Below the pieces are notes generated by a model. The model was not told where the DNA came from and searched no databases. It worked only from the letters and a program-made list of their open reading frames with translations. The position numbers were made by a program, and so were the translations under genes. From the NCBI RefSeq assembly GCF_020497125.1, contig NC_059084.1, positions 6,475,501-6,539,500 on the forward strand: a stretch of 64,000 bases of DNA, in the 5' to 3' direction. This document shows positions 22,669 to 35,094 of this stretch, one piece after another (the stretch's first letter is position 1; every line of letters begins with the position of its first letter). This DNA comes from Mauremys mutica (lineage: Eukaryota > Chordata > Testudines > Geoemydidae).

Positions 22669-23634
22669 CAAGTATTGCATATGTATAAACAAAGAAATGC
22701 AGGACATTTTTAATGAACTGTGAATAAAAAGTTCAGCTGGCAGCCAGCGTTTAGAATCAGAGGCAAAACAGACATGCGACAGTGTCTGGGGTTCTTTTAA
22801 TGGATAGCACTGCTTCTAGCTTATTATTACTGCTATTACACTTTGCAGCTGCAAAACGATCTGAAATTTAAATGGCAACATGTCTCTTCATGCTGCCACA
22901 TGAATGTATATTGTCAGTAGTGTAAATCGACATGTGCCCAACAGCCAATCAGGCTGGAGCATTGGATCACACCATTTTATAATTCATCCTAAAAGAAGCG
23001 GTGGGAGATGCACTTTAACACCTAAGTTAGCAAGGAGGAATGTTTATCAGCGTTACCACCGAGTGAGGCTGCGCTGTTCAATGGATAACATACGGCACCG
23101 GTGCCCTGCTGGAATACTTACATTTTCAATCAGTTTTCTTTGGAGAGAAGATTTCTTTCCCAAATAGGCACGATACTGGGATGTGTTAAATAAATTCACT
23201 CTAGGTTGTTCCCTGTCTGGCATATAATTTGTGTATCAAGGTAGGGGGGAAAAATCTAGTTAGTAGCAATTGAACATATGAACTGGTCGCTACGAGTAGC
23301 TCATTGGTGCTGAGACAACATTGATATATGTCCTATGGTGTCTTATAGGCTCTTTTCTAATTACAATGAGTTTGGTGCAGTAACCCACTGGGAGAAGCGG
23401 GGAACTCAATTGCTTATCAGTTTATCATTACATCCTTTTATTACATTTTTTTAATTAAAATGAAGAAACAAACCTACACTCTTACCCTATAAGTAATTGT
23501 ATCTTGTGTGACTCGTGCTATTGTGGTGGACTAAATCCTCTTGATTACATTGGATGTGATCTTATGAAGTATGACAGTACCGCTGTGTATTTTCACTCGA
23601 TTTATCTCAGTCCCTGTACGGTAGACATCATCAT
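22669..23634. other. Unrecognised non-coding sequence
   Basis: Nothing recognised. Scattered CpGs occur around 23040-23100, but no exon signals accompany them. Confidence 0.35.
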
Positions 23635-23832
23635 ACCATTTGAGCACCTTCCAAATATTTATGCATTTCACTTCAGCCATACCCCCATGTCGTAGGAAAG
23701 GATCATTACCCCCATTTTACATATGGGGAGCTGAGGGACAGAGATATTAAGTGACTTGGCCAAGGTCACACAAGTAGCGCATGGGAGAGCTGAGAATTGA
23801 ACCCAATGTCCTGAATCCCATTCAAGCTAAGG
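23635..23832 (-). repeat. MIR-type SINE, antisense
   Basis: CATTACCCCCATTTTACATA, TGGGGAGCTGAGGGACAGAG, AAGTGACTTGGCCAAGGTCA, CACAAGTAGCGCATGGGAG, AATTGAACCCAATGTCCTGA. Well-preserved reverse MIR. Confidence 0.87.
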
Positions 23833-24229
23833 GTGGGTTATTTGAGGAATAGAAAACACAGAGCTATCTTATTTCCTTGATCTTGGCATAGAATCCCACT
23901 GATGTTATTTAGGATCAAATTTTCATCCAGCTGAGGCTGGCAATCAATTTTGCATGGCCATTTTTGCACCCACAAAAATGAGGCTCCCACCCTTTGATGC
24001 ACAAGCAAGCCCTGCATTTGCTCAGGCAGTTCAAGCAGTTGGCTGCCCTGCTGCACAATTTGCATTGTGCAAATGAGTGTTTGCCTGTGCAAAATGGATG
24101 TGCACCTGCTTTTGTGAGTGCCATTAGTTGCCTGTATAAAAGTATGTGAGCAAAACTAGAAGTTAGGGCCGAAATTGGACCCTGAGAGTTCTTCACAGAC
24201 AGTCCGGGTAGACTGTGAGCCTGATGCCA

Positions 24230-24672
24230 TTCTCTCTATCAGGGGTTTTATACTGGTGCAACTACATTGCTTTAGTGGTGTTACTCCTGGTGTACGCTGG
24301 TGTAAGTGACTGGAGAATGAGGCCCTATGTGTCATGTGACCATGGTTAAGAATCAAAGAAAGAGATTTTTTTTTCTTTCTAACAGTGAAGAATGTTCTGT
24401 CTTACCCCTGAAGCTACTTTGGGCCAGAGATCCTGGTGTAAATCACTATAGCTCCATTGATGTAAACACAGCTATGCTGATTTACCCCAGTTTAGGATCT
24501 TGGCTTCACTATAGAGCTCTTCCCTGGGCCCCTTCCCGTTGCAGATTTAAAGGAACAGCACACACATCTTCACATTGTTTCTTGCTTTCTAGTCAGTAGG
24601 ATCCATTTTGCTTCCTACCACATCAGTGTAACTCCATTGATATGGGTGCAGTTCCTCTGGATCTAGACCAGG
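24230..24672. repeat. Cluster of short foldback repeats
   Basis: Three diverged pieces of the ACTGGTGTAA...CTCCATTGA family lie close together: 24240-24325 (TATACTGGTGCAACTAC), 24425-24512 (CTGGTGTAAATCACTATAGC, CTCCATTGATGTAAAC) and 24610-24672 (ATCAGTGTAACTCCATTGAT). None encodes protein. Confidence 0.5.
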
Positions 24673-24917
24673 GTATCAGAGAGTGATGTATTGCCAATGA
24701 GCATGCTCAGTACCTCACAGGAAGCTCTTAACTCCTCAGACAACTGTGCCTTTTATGGCAAAGCAATAAAATCCCTATAGAATCAGTGATTTACTTGTTT
24801 TTTAGCAGACAAAAATCAATGTGCTCTCCATGGGTTAAAAATTTAGAAAATCTGCTGACATAAATGTATGAAAGGGGTGCATTGAGATGCACTTTGCCAT
24901 ATAACTGTCATCGTACC

Positions 24918-24993
24918 CTAGGATCATAGACCCATACAGTTGGAAGCAATCTCTTCAGTCATGCAGACCTGCATCAGGCCAGAAAAAGAGTCC
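24918..24993 (-). repeat. Old CR1 3'-end fragment
   Basis: TAGGATCATAGACCCATACA, GTTGGAAGCAATCTCTTCAG and TCATGCAGACC recall, in reverse, the CR1 end GAGGTCCCTTCCAACC...ATGATTCTA. Diverged; sequence to about 25190 may be part of it. Confidence 0.5.
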
Positions 24994-25462
24994 CCAGCAC
25001 TATATTTTCCATAAATGTATCTAATTAAAGTAATCACTTCTTAGTTTATCTTAATGACCTTACTTTGCAAAACTCTTCTATCAGCTCTTTGCCCTTCCAC
25101 TCAGAAAGTTTTGGGGATATGTCTAAGTTAAATTTACCCCTTAATAACTGCAACCCTTTGTGTACCTTGATTTCACCTTCAGTTACTTTCTTTTATTCAA
25201 TTTTTAAGAGGGCAGGTTTTTTAATTACATGTTTTGATGTATTTTAATTTGGTTTTTATGATGTACTTTAACTCCCGCAAATGCCTCAACAGGAGGGAGC
25301 TGAATTCTTATTGTTTGTGTGTTTACCAGTGCCCGATGCAAATATCCCTTCCTCATCTACCACAATATTATCCTTTAAAGCATTTATATGCTTTACCAAC
25401 CCCTCCTTGCTCTGTCCAACTGGACAGGTCATCATTCAGGACCTTCCCTCTGCTCTGGCAGT

Positions 25463-25766
25463 GAACATGAACATAAGAACGGCCATACTGGATCAGACCA
25501 ATGGTCCATCTAGCCCAGGATCTGGTCAGTGCCAAAGGCTGCAGACGGAATGAACAGGACAGGACAATTATTGAGTGATCCATCCCCCATCATCCAGTCA
25601 GAGGTTTAGGGTCACCCAGAGCATGGGGATGCATCCCTGGCCATCTTGGCTAGTAGCCATTGATGGACCTACCCTCCATAAGCTTATCTAATTATTTTTT
25701 AGACTCATTTATACTTTTGGCCTTCACAATATCCCTGGCAATGAGTTCCACAGGTTGGTTCTGCAT
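25463..25766 (-). mobile_element. 5'-truncated CR1 LINE, antisense
   Basis: Short tail GAACATGAACATAAGAACGG, then CTGGATCAGACCAATGGTCC, ATCTAGCCCAGGATCTGG, and the UTR and last coding bases (CACAATATCCCTGGCAATGA, GTTCCACAGGTTGG). Only about 300 bp remain. It lies on the minus strand. Confidence 0.9.
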
Positions 25767-26342
25767 TGGGACATGGCCATAAAATAGAATCAGTACCACC
25801 CACTGGTATCAGCTGTTCTCCTGCTGATGCCCCCTGGTGAATGCTGTATGTGTGGTGTCTCTGAGGCATGCCAGTCCAGATGACTTGCTGGGGTGCTGCC
25901 ATTTCTTGACTGTAAAGGGAAAGATTTAGTGAGGGAAATTCATCAGTGATCCCATGCCTCTGCATACAGGTGCCCCTTCCCTCAAAGACCCAGTGACTCC
26001 TTCTGTGGGTTAAAGCCCCATCCTGGTGCCCTGCAGGCGTCCAAATTCACTAGTATAATGTTTAATAAATTTTTAGGAGCCCAACTTGTCAGGAGAGAAA
26101 GCACATCATTATTTGTTACATGGATGCAGCTAAGTTTGAGTCTGCTTGAGTTTCTAAAAACATCTAATCAATGCTGGGCATCTCAGAGGTTTAGCACATG
26201 CCACTCCAATTGCGCCATCTCGTTTGCATAGTTACTCCCACATTAGAAATGTCTCACACCAAGAACCCTCATTAAGTGCCTTGTGGAGGCTGTAGCAAAG
26301 TACATACAGTCATTACACCCTCAGCCTCCCACGTCTGTATTT

Positions 26343-26460
26343 AGGTGCCTAAATCGGTGGCCTGATTTTCGAAATTTCTTATAACACCTGTTGGCTCAGA
26401 TCAGAAGCTACTGGCTCTTTGGTATTTTTGAAAATCAGGCCACTCATTTAGTTGCCTGTC
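26343..26460. repeat. Foldback repeat with TGATTTTC/GAAAATCA arms
   Basis: GGTGGCCTGATTTTCGAAA pairs with TTTTTGAAAATCAGGCCAC around a 60-base spacer. Relatives are at 31.2, 35.1, 44.5 and 53.7 kb. Confidence 0.65.
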
Positions 26461-26560
26461 TTTAGGAATTCATTTTTAAAAATACTGGCTGCCATTTGCC
26501 CATAAAAATCAGGAAATTGCATGTGTAGATGGGGAATTGCGTGTGTAGATAATTAAGTCC

Positions 26561-26953
26561 CAGGCAGGCTGCGAAGAGCTACAAAAGGATCTCTCAGAAC
26601 GGGGTGACTGGGCAACAAAATGGCAGATGAAAGTCAACGTTGATAAATGCAAAGTACTGCACACTGGAAAACATAATCCCAATTATACATATAAAATGAT
26701 GGGATCTAAATTAGCTGTTACCACTCAAGAAAAAGATCTTGGAGTCAGTGTGGATAGTTCTCTGAAAACATCCACTCAATGTGCAGCGTCAGTCAAAAAA
26801 GCGAACAGCATGTTGGGAATCATAAAGAAAGGGATAGATAATAAGACAGAAATTATCAAATTCATTCCTTCTGGGGCACCTGGCATTGGAAGACAGGATA
26901 CTGGGCTAGATGGACCTTTGGTCTGGCCGAATATGGACGTTCTTGTGTTCTAA
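26561..26953 (+). mobile_element. CR1 LINE with internal deletion
   Basis: Sense CR1. The first 300 bases are ORF2 sequence (GACTGGGCAACAAAATGGCA, AAAGATCTTGGAGTCAGTG). At about 26863-26880 this jumps to the very 3' end (CCTTCTGGGGCACCTGGCAT, TACTGGGCTAGATGGACC, GTTCTTGTGTTC). By comparison with the copy at 1903-2746, several hundred bases of ORF2 and UTR are missing between. The element is also 5'-truncated. Confidence 0.88.
26627..26953 (+). pseudogene. CR1 ORF2 fragment, deletion-fused
   Basis: Open frame of 108 codons. Residues 1-84 or so match CR1 ORF2 just after the RT catalytic region ([45 protein letters not shown]). The last residues are read from 3' UTR because of the internal deletion and are not real protein. 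The join replaces the block seen as [10 protein letters not shown] in the 2.1-kb copy. Non-functional. Confidence 0.8.
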
Positions 26954-28104
26954 TTAGATGTTCAATGTGGCTTTTTGCAGGTGTGCCAGTTATGTTCAGG
27001 ATTAACAATATGTACCCATTTTGTTAAAGGCCATTTTCACAGGATAAAAAGGAATACGTGCTATTTTAAGTAGCCAAGGATAATAGAAAATATGGCATAG
27101 TTCACCCCCATTTTATAGACAGCTGGTTCAGGTATGTCCTCCTGTGATACTTCCCATGCTCTAACAAATAACAGGCAAACCTATTAATATTCAGTCCCTC
27201 AGATGCCCCAGCCCAAGTGCTGAAGTGAATAATGGTTATGGCTATGTGCAATACACAAGGATCATAAACAGTTAATCTTCACCAAAAGGGAAAATGAAAT
27301 ATTGTTTATCATTTTTAATAAAGAGAATAAATTAGGCTTCAAATATCATAGTGCATCTTTAAATGCTGGTTACAGCTCATGTAAGCCAAGCAAATTAGCA
27401 ACTGAATAAGTGAGTCAGGGGTTATCAACTGAATAATTACCTTACGGTCCACTTTGCATTATGCTGGGCACTGTGTCCATGGTAGCTAGCAATCTGGTCA
27501 CCTGCTTATGATGGGGCTACAGATTCCCAGCTTTGTCTGATGAACTAAAATGGGTGCTTTAATCTAGTCGTTAAATCCTAACTCTGCTAGTAAAATCAGT
27601 CACGTGATGGAAAAATGCATTTTTCTGTCCCATTCATTTATTCATTTATTTTTTATGATGACCACAATGTCAGACGTAACTCTTCAGACCTAGCCTGCAA
27701 ATGCAACTTAGATCTGCCGATGTGCTTTATTCTTCACCATAAATCCAGTTCTAGCAAATGATAAAGGAAAGAGTTAAAAAGAATTCCATCGCACGCAGCC
27801 CTTCCCCCGGCTACGCATCACATTGTGGGATTTCTATCAAAGCTCAAGTGTAGGACTTACAAAATAATTGCAAGCACAACTGTTGTTATTAAAAACATAT
27901 ATAACAACAGTATATAGGGCTCAGAAATAACTGTTATGAGAAGTAAATTAAATGTAAACACGTGGTTTGGTTTTATTAATGTGGTAATGCTCTATGTTTG
28001 TCATAACACCACCTCGGAGAGCCACGAAGTATAGGAATTGGAGCAGCTGTTGTAATGGGGTTGATTATAATGGGTTTTAAGGCAACTTGTTCCTCACAGC
28101 AGCA
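26954..28104. other. Unrecognised AT-rich sequence
   Basis: No repeats or exons recognised. Confidence 0.4.
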
Positions 28105-28312
28105 GGTATGTAAAGGGAGGCACCATGGTCCTGTAGAACGGGCACTGGACAAGAGTCAGGACCTATCTCGATTATTGCCACTGACTTGCTGACTAAAATT
28201 GGTAAAGTCACTTTAAGCAGTCTGTGCCTCGGTTTCCCTCTCTGTAAAACAAAGAGAACAATATTACCCTTGAGCTCAATGGCTGACAAGCACTATATAA
28301 GCACAAGGATCA
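28105..28312 (+). repeat. MIR-type SINE, sense
   Basis: CACCATGGTCCTGTAGAACG, GGCACTGGACAAGAGTCAGG, TGCCACTGACTTGCTGAC, GTCTGTGCCTCGGTTTCCCT, CTCTGTAAAACAAAGAG, AAGCACTATATAAGCAC. Almost full length. Confidence 0.85.
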
Positions 28313-28379
28313 TCCCAGAGACTGGAGTGTTATTTCTCAGGCTAATGATGTGGAAATTGACATAATCTTACATTTCTGT

Positions 28380-28590
28380 AAAGACCGAGGGGCAGGTGCT
28401 GATCTCAGTTAGTCTGGTGTAAATGCAGAACATCCTCATGGAACACAATGGTAGGATGGCTTCTTGACACCATTGTAAGTGAGACCAGCATCCAGATCAG
28501 CTTGTCTGCCTGAATCAACTCTAAGAGAGAGTTCTCCCCTCACGCATCAGTGCAAATCTCATGGAACTCCATTGACATGAGAGGAGAGTT
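28380..28590. repeat. Diverged short foldback repeats
   Basis: TCAGTTAGTCTGGTGTAAAT and CAGTGCAAATCTCATGGAAC / TCCATTGACATGAGAGG are remnants of the TTTACACTGG family. Confidence 0.4.
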
Positions 28591-28782
28591 GGGCTGGCAC
28601 AGAAGGAGGGTTAGAAATAGGAGATACAGTGACTACTATTCCCCATATGAGTTATTCCAGCTAAAATATATTTCTAGGAATATACGTATTTCTCTACTGA
28701 AAAGAAACCCTACATTTTGTTCTGCATAATAAAAAGGGATCGAGCTTGAAAAGATCAGGAGAGAAAAAATAGAACTGTAAGG

Positions 28783-28835
28783 GGGTTTTTTTGTTGAGAG
28801 TTATTTGATCTTTTTTTTTTTTACTTTTTTTTTGA
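28783..28835. repeat. T-rich tract
   Basis: GGTTTTTTTG and a run of twelve or more T with short breaks. Confidence 0.8.
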
Positions 28836-29652
28836 TGGGGTGGGGGGAATCCTAAACTTTGCATTTCAATGGGTTTTTTTATTATTATTATAAATCCATC
28901 TGTGCACACACAAAAAAGTCTTTTCTGTGCTGTACAAGGCACAATTTAAGGCAGCTTTCCGAAATAAAAGGCAGAACAAATGTTATTGTTATTCCCAATA
29001 TACAGATGTTTATTCTTATCTTTTTTCCCCCTTTCTTTCTTTATTTCTACTACTGTCTTTTAGGTGACATCATAAGTAGGACTTGTCTCTTTACTGTCTT
29101 CCAAAGACTTTTGTTTTCTGGGACAGGAGCCTATTATGATGTCACACACTGAAACAGTAATAATCTCCCCCACTCTCGAAAGTCTTTAATAGAAGACAAT
29201 GAAAGGAACCATATTGTTTTCTGCTGGCACTAAATAAAGGAAGCAAGGAAATCTGAAGGGGGGAAAAATTGCACAAGAGAAAGCCAGTCAATGTGGCATA
29301 TTGCTTCCTGAAGAAATGTTTCAGGAAAGGAGGAGAGGGGCCTATACTTAATAGCTGATGAGTGACATTTTAATTGCTAGGTCACTCACCAGCTTATACA
29401 GCACGTGAAAGATTCAAGGGCCTGATTCTGTGAGATTCAAGGAGATACTGAATGCTCTCAAATTCTATTAGTCATTCATTACCTTGCAGTACCAAGCCTT
29501 TTGGACCAGCTTGCAGTGTGAGGTTCTGTTTATGAGTGGCACCATCACCCCCAGTTCTGGGGCTGCCAGGGGCCAGTTTAGATTCAGTGCTGGTACCTCC
29601 TTAACTTCCATCATAGGTACTTATAAGACCCCTATTACTGTGGTGGCTGAGC

Positions 29653-29862
29653 TCATCCCATTTTCTAATGTATTTATCCTCACAGCGCCCCTGTGCAGCA
29701 GGGAAGCACTGTTATCCTGATTTTACAGAGGGGAAACTGAGGCACAGAGCAGCTGGCTGACTTGCCCAAGGTCCCTGGGAAGTCTGTGGTAGAGCAGGGA
29801 CTTGAAGCCTGGTCTCCTGAGTACTAGGCTAGCATCGTAACCACTGGAGCTAATGGTAGGCC
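29653..29862 (-). repeat. MIR-type SINE, antisense
   Basis: CCTCACAGCGCCCCTGTG, TTATCCTGATTTTACAGAGG, GGAAACTGAGGCACAGAG, CTGACTTGCCCAAGGTCC, GTAGAGCAGGGACTTGAAGC, CTGGTCTCCTGAGTACTAGG. One of the better-preserved MIR copies. Confidence 0.88.
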
Positions 29863-30859
29863 AAAAAAAAAAAAAGTCTTCTGCTCAGCTGCTAGTAATA
29901 AATCCCTTATACAGTCTCTGTGCTCTAGTGAAAGGAGGTATTAAGAACATGAAATTTTGCATCTGCCACACTTACAACTCAGAGAGAATGTTGTGTGCGT
30001 TGGATCGGACTGCAGTGCACATTTCTAACTAACAGAATATGGTCACAGATGCTTATCCGGAGGCAAAGTTGTATGGAGTAAGGCCTGTCTCTTTTCTCAC
30101 AAATTATATTCCCCCAGCCAAGCAAAGTCGGTCTGCCTCTAAAGCTGTATGCCTCCAGCCTGAATTCTAAACACATTTCTCAGGGGACTGGCTTCCATAT
30201 GTAGTTCTAGGAATCCTTCCCTACCCTGTGATGGTATTGCTTCAGTCCTTCCCTTCCTTCCATGCTCAGAGCCTTCTCTTAGTGCTAGAGATGGTGTAAC
30301 ATAAGAGAACATCTCTTTGTTTTCCAGAAAGGCAGGTATCTCTCTAATAGAGTCTCAGGAAAACTCTTTAGCAGCAAATGTGGGAGTTAAACCAAACTCT
30401 TCTAGTTCCGTCAGCTCACAAGCTGACAAGGCTTCTTAGCAACATGGGAAAACACACTTAATATAGTCCTAAGTGTTCAGAGGGTGACAAAATCCAATGA
30501 GTTGAAAGTACGGCATGATTCAGTCATTTGTGTTTGACAGGTTTAACTGCATGACGACTATTTTCCCTCTCTGTTCAGCCATTTATATTGACATCCTACA
30601 CACACATACCAATATCATGTTCATGCCCATTTTACCCATTATGCACATGTCCATCTGCAAATCGTACACTCTGCTTGGAAGCATCACATGCGACTCCAGT
30701 ACAGAACTAAATTATACTTAAAATAAAGCCTCTGTAGTTTTTACTGTGAAATACAGCAGTGTTTCATTTGATTAATGGGCAGGTTCTCCCATGAAAGATG
30801 TCCATGTGTCCATCTGAATGCCACACTGCAGTAACCCTCCCACCACACACATGCACACT

Positions 30860-31152
30860 AAGGCTACACCTACATTTGAGCTGGGAGGTGTGATTCTCAG
30901 CTTGCATAGAGGTATCCACGCTAGTTCTGCTTAAGCTACTGGGCTAAAAATAGCAGAGTAGCTGGAGTAGCACATACAGCCACTCGAGTGTGTATGCACC
31001 CAAACCCACAGGGTACATATGTGGGTGGCTCTCTCACACCGCTACTCTGGCTACACTACTATTTTTAGTGAGCTAACTCAAGCAGAGCTAGCGTGGGTAC
31101 GTCTATGCGAGCTGGGAATCACATCTCCCACCTCAAATGTGGGACCAGCCTG
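30860..31152. mobile_element. Long foldback DNA element
   Basis: The two halves pair over about 110 bases: left ACATTTGAGCTGGGAGGTGT, GATTCTCAGCTTGCATAGAG, CCACGCTAGTTCTGCTTAAG, CTAAAAATAG; the right half reversed gives ACATTTGAGGTGGGAGATGT, GATTCCCAGCTCGCATAGAC, CCACGCTAGCTCTGCTTGAG, CTAAAAATAG. The ends are AGGCT/AGCCT with no clear target duplication. It is related to the GTCTACAC foldback group. Non-coding. Confidence 0.78.
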
Positions 31153-31169
31153 GATCAAGCACCCACAAT

Positions 31170-31335
31170 CTGGGTAGGATTTTCAGAAAAGCTCAGCTCC
31201 AATTTAGACACCTAAATGAGAGCTAGAATTTCAGACGGGCTCCCAGAGTAACACTTTATGGACAGATTTTTCAGAAGAGCTCAACCTCTAACATGCACCC
31301 AAGGTGCTGAGCTACTTTGAAAATCTGGCCCTGAT
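31170..31335. repeat. Foldback repeat, GATTTTCAGA/TTTGAAAATC type
   Basis: AGGATTTTCAGAAAAGCTCA ... CAGATTTTTCAGAAGAGCTC ... CTACTTTGAAAATCTGGCCC. It abuts the foldback element upstream. Confidence 0.6.
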
Positions 31336-33867
31336 TGCAGGTGTAAAGTTCACTTGAAGATCTGGTGGTAATTAAGTCCCAGTGTTTGCACAGTTTTTAA
31401 GTCATTTATTCTATCAGTGTCTTTCTTTTCGGTCTTTAGATTTTACTAAATATGAAACAAGCCCTTCATCACCTCCTGTCCAAAAAAAAAAAACACAAAC
31501 CCACAGCCCAATATGATATTCACACAGACAAAGAAGACCCTGAAACAAAACAGCCAGAAAAAAATATCACCTGTCTGGATACCAGAATAAAAGGCTTTGG
31601 GGAATGAAAGTGGGAAGAAGGCATTTTACTATCCCAGGCCTTTTTTTTAAGGGTTCACATTTGGTTTGGTTTGAGATTTGGGCTGAGGATAAGGATAAAT
31701 TTTGTCTTTTCCAAAATATTTCAACCAACCATCCCTTGTATGTCTTTGATTTAACTCAAGTAGCACTGCTGTTACTGGACCTGAATTTGGCCCTGTATCT
31801 TTAAGGCCTGTAAATGAAATTCCTTCTATTATGAGAAAAGGTGGACAGCAGAAATCACCCTTCAGTGCTGCAGAGGTACAGTGATTAATGAGCATTTAAA
31901 ATGACAGTAATTTTTCTCCACCCTCACCCATCTCTTAACGCAGCGCTGATTTTCAAAAGGGCTATGTTTTAGGCTGAGGAAAATATTGACTAAGGTCTTA
32001 GTGTTGGCAGCGACATTAGCATGTTATTAAATCACCAATCACACTTCAAACAAACTGTTTCTTTAATTTACTTTTGGTCAGCAGAAAAATGGCTACAGAA
32101 GCAAGGCTTGGCTTAAGTAGCATTTGAGTATTGCCTGTTGGTTTGGGGTTAGTGTTTGTTGGTATTTTCGTTTAAAAAATCTGATTCTGATTACAGTGAA
32201 ATCAATAGAGATACTAATGTAAAGTAGGTGTAAGTGAGATCAGAATCAGGCCCACTGCCTTATACTGATTCTCTAACTTAAGGCACAAAAGCCTTCCAGG
32301 ATCTCCTCATGGTATGTTGCCACTGTATGCTGCCCCATACTCTGGCTGTGTTTACAGGCTCAATCTTACTTTAAATACAAGGTCTCAGCTCTAATAAACG
32401 TAATCCAGTAGAGATTCTGGCATTTAATTTCTTCTTATGTAGCTAAGGACATTCCCATAAGCTGATGTCCTACACAGTTAGACAGTCCTCATCTCTATGA
32501 CAAGAGTATTCCACCCTCACCTTTAACTTCAGGGCCAGCATGGGTTGTTTCCAGAACAGCCTGCTGTAGCAGGAACAGTCTGTGGAGGTTAAGACTTTAT
32601 TTTAATTGTGGCTAAATTTGGTGATTGGAGAAACAAGGGGCAGAAAGCACTTGCCAGAGCTAGGTTTGACATAGGCAGACACCATGCTCATTTCTCACAC
32701 CTAGCTCTGTTTGCTGTGTTGTCTGCCTTAAATCTAGACATTCCGTTGTCCCAGCTCTCAGCTTCTCCTCAGTGGAAACCGCCATTCATACTAAAATGGT
32801 GGGTAAGCCCCAGGATCAGCACACACAAGCCTCATCTAACTTGCGACCTAAACTGCATTTGAAGCCAAGTCTCTCAAAATGAAAGGCTAGTGAATCAGCG
32901 AGAGGTGTTTAGATGCACCGAGGCCAATTTTGATTTACGCTAAGGCCATTTGGAAATGTAAAATGACCTTAAAGTGAGTAGATGTGGCTTCCTGAGAGCA
33001 TCCCCTCTCAAGATCACGTTGCCATTCCCTTTTCAGAGGTTGCTCTTGAGATCAGTGGGGGGCAGCTTGAGAACAGCCTCTGACATAGTGAAATGAGGAG
33101 ACCACCCTTAGGCTGATTTCAAATGGAGAAAACTTTCCTAAGAATGCCGTTATTTTAGTGCTTGTTAATCCAGCTCTGCAGTGATGGACGGTAGTGGGCA
33201 GGGGGAAGCTATTCATGAAGATCAGGGACAGATGAAAGGTCTGAATATTAGTGCAAGGCCAGGAAAGAGAGAGAGAAATCAGGAGCTTAGAGAGGAAAAT
33301 CTTTGTCATGGGCTGACATGAGAGTCTGCGGACGAATGCTGGGTGCAGAGATAAATGTATCGGGGATTGATGTGGATGATCTAGGCCTGCGGAGAAATAT
33401 CGAGAGAGATGGGAAAAGGCACTGTCAACTAATGGTATAGATTTGTGGATCTGTCATGAATCACACTGACCTTATGAACTGCCTCTCCCTCCTCCTTGCA
33501 TCTCCCTTGCCTCCCGCCCCTCTTCACTCCCTGCCTCTCATTGTGAAAGATGCATCTTTCAGCTCCCAATTTCATACTTGGGAACACAATGACAATCAGT
33601 CCCATTAGCCTGTGGAGCTCTGAAGACATACAGCAATGGACAGATGAGACCAAAATACCTTCTTTGTCTAGATTAGGGCACTAGGGGCAACACCAGAAAA
33701 GATGTTCCTGACACGGGATACAGGTGAGTCCTGTCTGGGATCTGCTCAAGCACCTTGCATCCAAGCTAATCTCAATAACTCCATATATTAGCCATTCATC
33801 CTTCAGCCTTAATAAGAAGGGAGCTATATTTTTAATTCTCTTTTCCAGATCTCTCTCTCACACTCTT
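31336..33867. other. Mostly unrecognised non-coding sequence
   Basis: An A-rich tract is at 31483-31497. At 32165-32255 there is one short foldback repeat (AGTAGGTGTAAGTGAGATCA, GAATCAGGCCC). The rest is unrecognised and has no supported exon. Confidence 0.4.
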
Positions 33868-34000
33868 ATTTTTTATGTATTTAACAATGGCACATAACGA
33901 ATGAAGAGCCAGCCACATTGTGCTGTTTGCTGTATAGATCCAGACCAGGAGGGCAGTCCCTGCCCCAAACATCTTACTCTCTAATTTGGGACAAGATGTA
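33868..34000 (-). repeat. Ancient LINE-end-like repeat, antisense
   Basis: TTTATGTATTTAACAATGGC, CACATTGTGCTGTTTGCTGT, AGGGCAGTCCCTGCCCCAAA, ATCTTACTCTCTAATTTGGG. Reverse orientation. Confidence 0.55.
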
Positions 34001-34008
34001 ATAGCGCA

Positions 34009-34080
34009 GGGGTTCTCAAACTGGGAGTCGTCATCCTCTGCCCCCTCCCCATCCTCAATCCCCAGACAGAACACTGCAAC
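34009..34080 (+). repeat. hAT-like left-end fragment
   Basis: It starts with GCAGGGGTTCTCAAACTGGG, the typical hAT-Charlie-like left end, followed by a CCCC-rich stretch. No matching right end (TTGAGAACC) follows, so only a fragment remains. Right border uncertain. Confidence 0.5.
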
Positions 34081-35094
34081 CACCTGCCATTCCCATATTG
34101 ATACATAGGAAGGAATTCCTGGCTAGATGGGACAGAGATCCTGGAAGGGGGCAGGAGGTCGAGGTGTGTTCCCACTTTGGAAACGGGGACTTGGTATGGA
34201 AAATGTTGAGACCACAGCGTTTGTGGATATAACAAACTGCCTGAGGGAATTGGGAAGGACATAGTAATGAGAACATGTTGAACATAGGCCAACTATCTGC
34301 ATTGCTAAAATATTTAATATCAGGAGTCCAGTCCATCGCTGTCTCTTGACATGGCTTCTTCCGCTGGATCCTGCAATGGTCCATTCATTCAGCAGGAAGT
34401 TCCCACAGCTGCGCCATAGTACTGTACTCACCCATGCTTGGAGTCATTCGGTTCACTCACTCACATTTAAAGGCACAGTACACATCTCTATTTCTCAAAA
34501 TGGGACCAGTCCTCCCTGCATTAATCCTGGCAAGTAAAAACTGGGGAACCACCTCTCCAGCTCCTTTCCGTGGTCTGGCCTTTGGGTAAATAGCAGTGTT
34601 CAGTTTCCAGCACGCTTCTGGTCTCTTATCATTCATAACACAAATATACAAAATAAATTGATTAAAAAAAAAACTTGTAATGATTTTTCCCCTGCTTAAG
34701 TTTTCAATTACATCAGCTATCTCATACTCATTAGGAAGACACAAGCCCATATTCATTAAATGCAAAACTAACTTTCTAGCAGCAAAGAGGCCTGGGTGAA
34801 GAGGGTAATGATTTAATTTTCTTCGTTTCAGAGAATTACATCTCTTATCCTGGGGCAATATGTCTGTAAATGCAGACAAAGTGCTATTTCAGACTCCATT
34901 GAAATTACTAATTTGGTGGAGTTACTTGGTGGAGAAGCTTGAGGAAGGCAGAGTAGGCCTTTCTGCCGCCATTTTGTGCCACTCACGTTTTATCACTCAA
35001 CCAAAGCTTTCCAGACTCTGACTATAGTGAAGACCGGGGTAATATTTACAAAAACACTTAAGTGACTTGAGAGCCAGAGTCCCATTTTCAAAAG
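34081..35094. other. Unrecognised non-coding sequence
   Basis: A 140-codon open frame on the minus strand (34457-34879) has no domain I recognise and is rejected as a gene. An A run is at 34667-34677. Confidence 0.35.

Noticed and set aside
34457..34879. 140-codon open frame, minus strand
   Set aside because: Briefly looked like a retroelement protein segment, but no named motif could be matched and no splice sites or neighbours support it.
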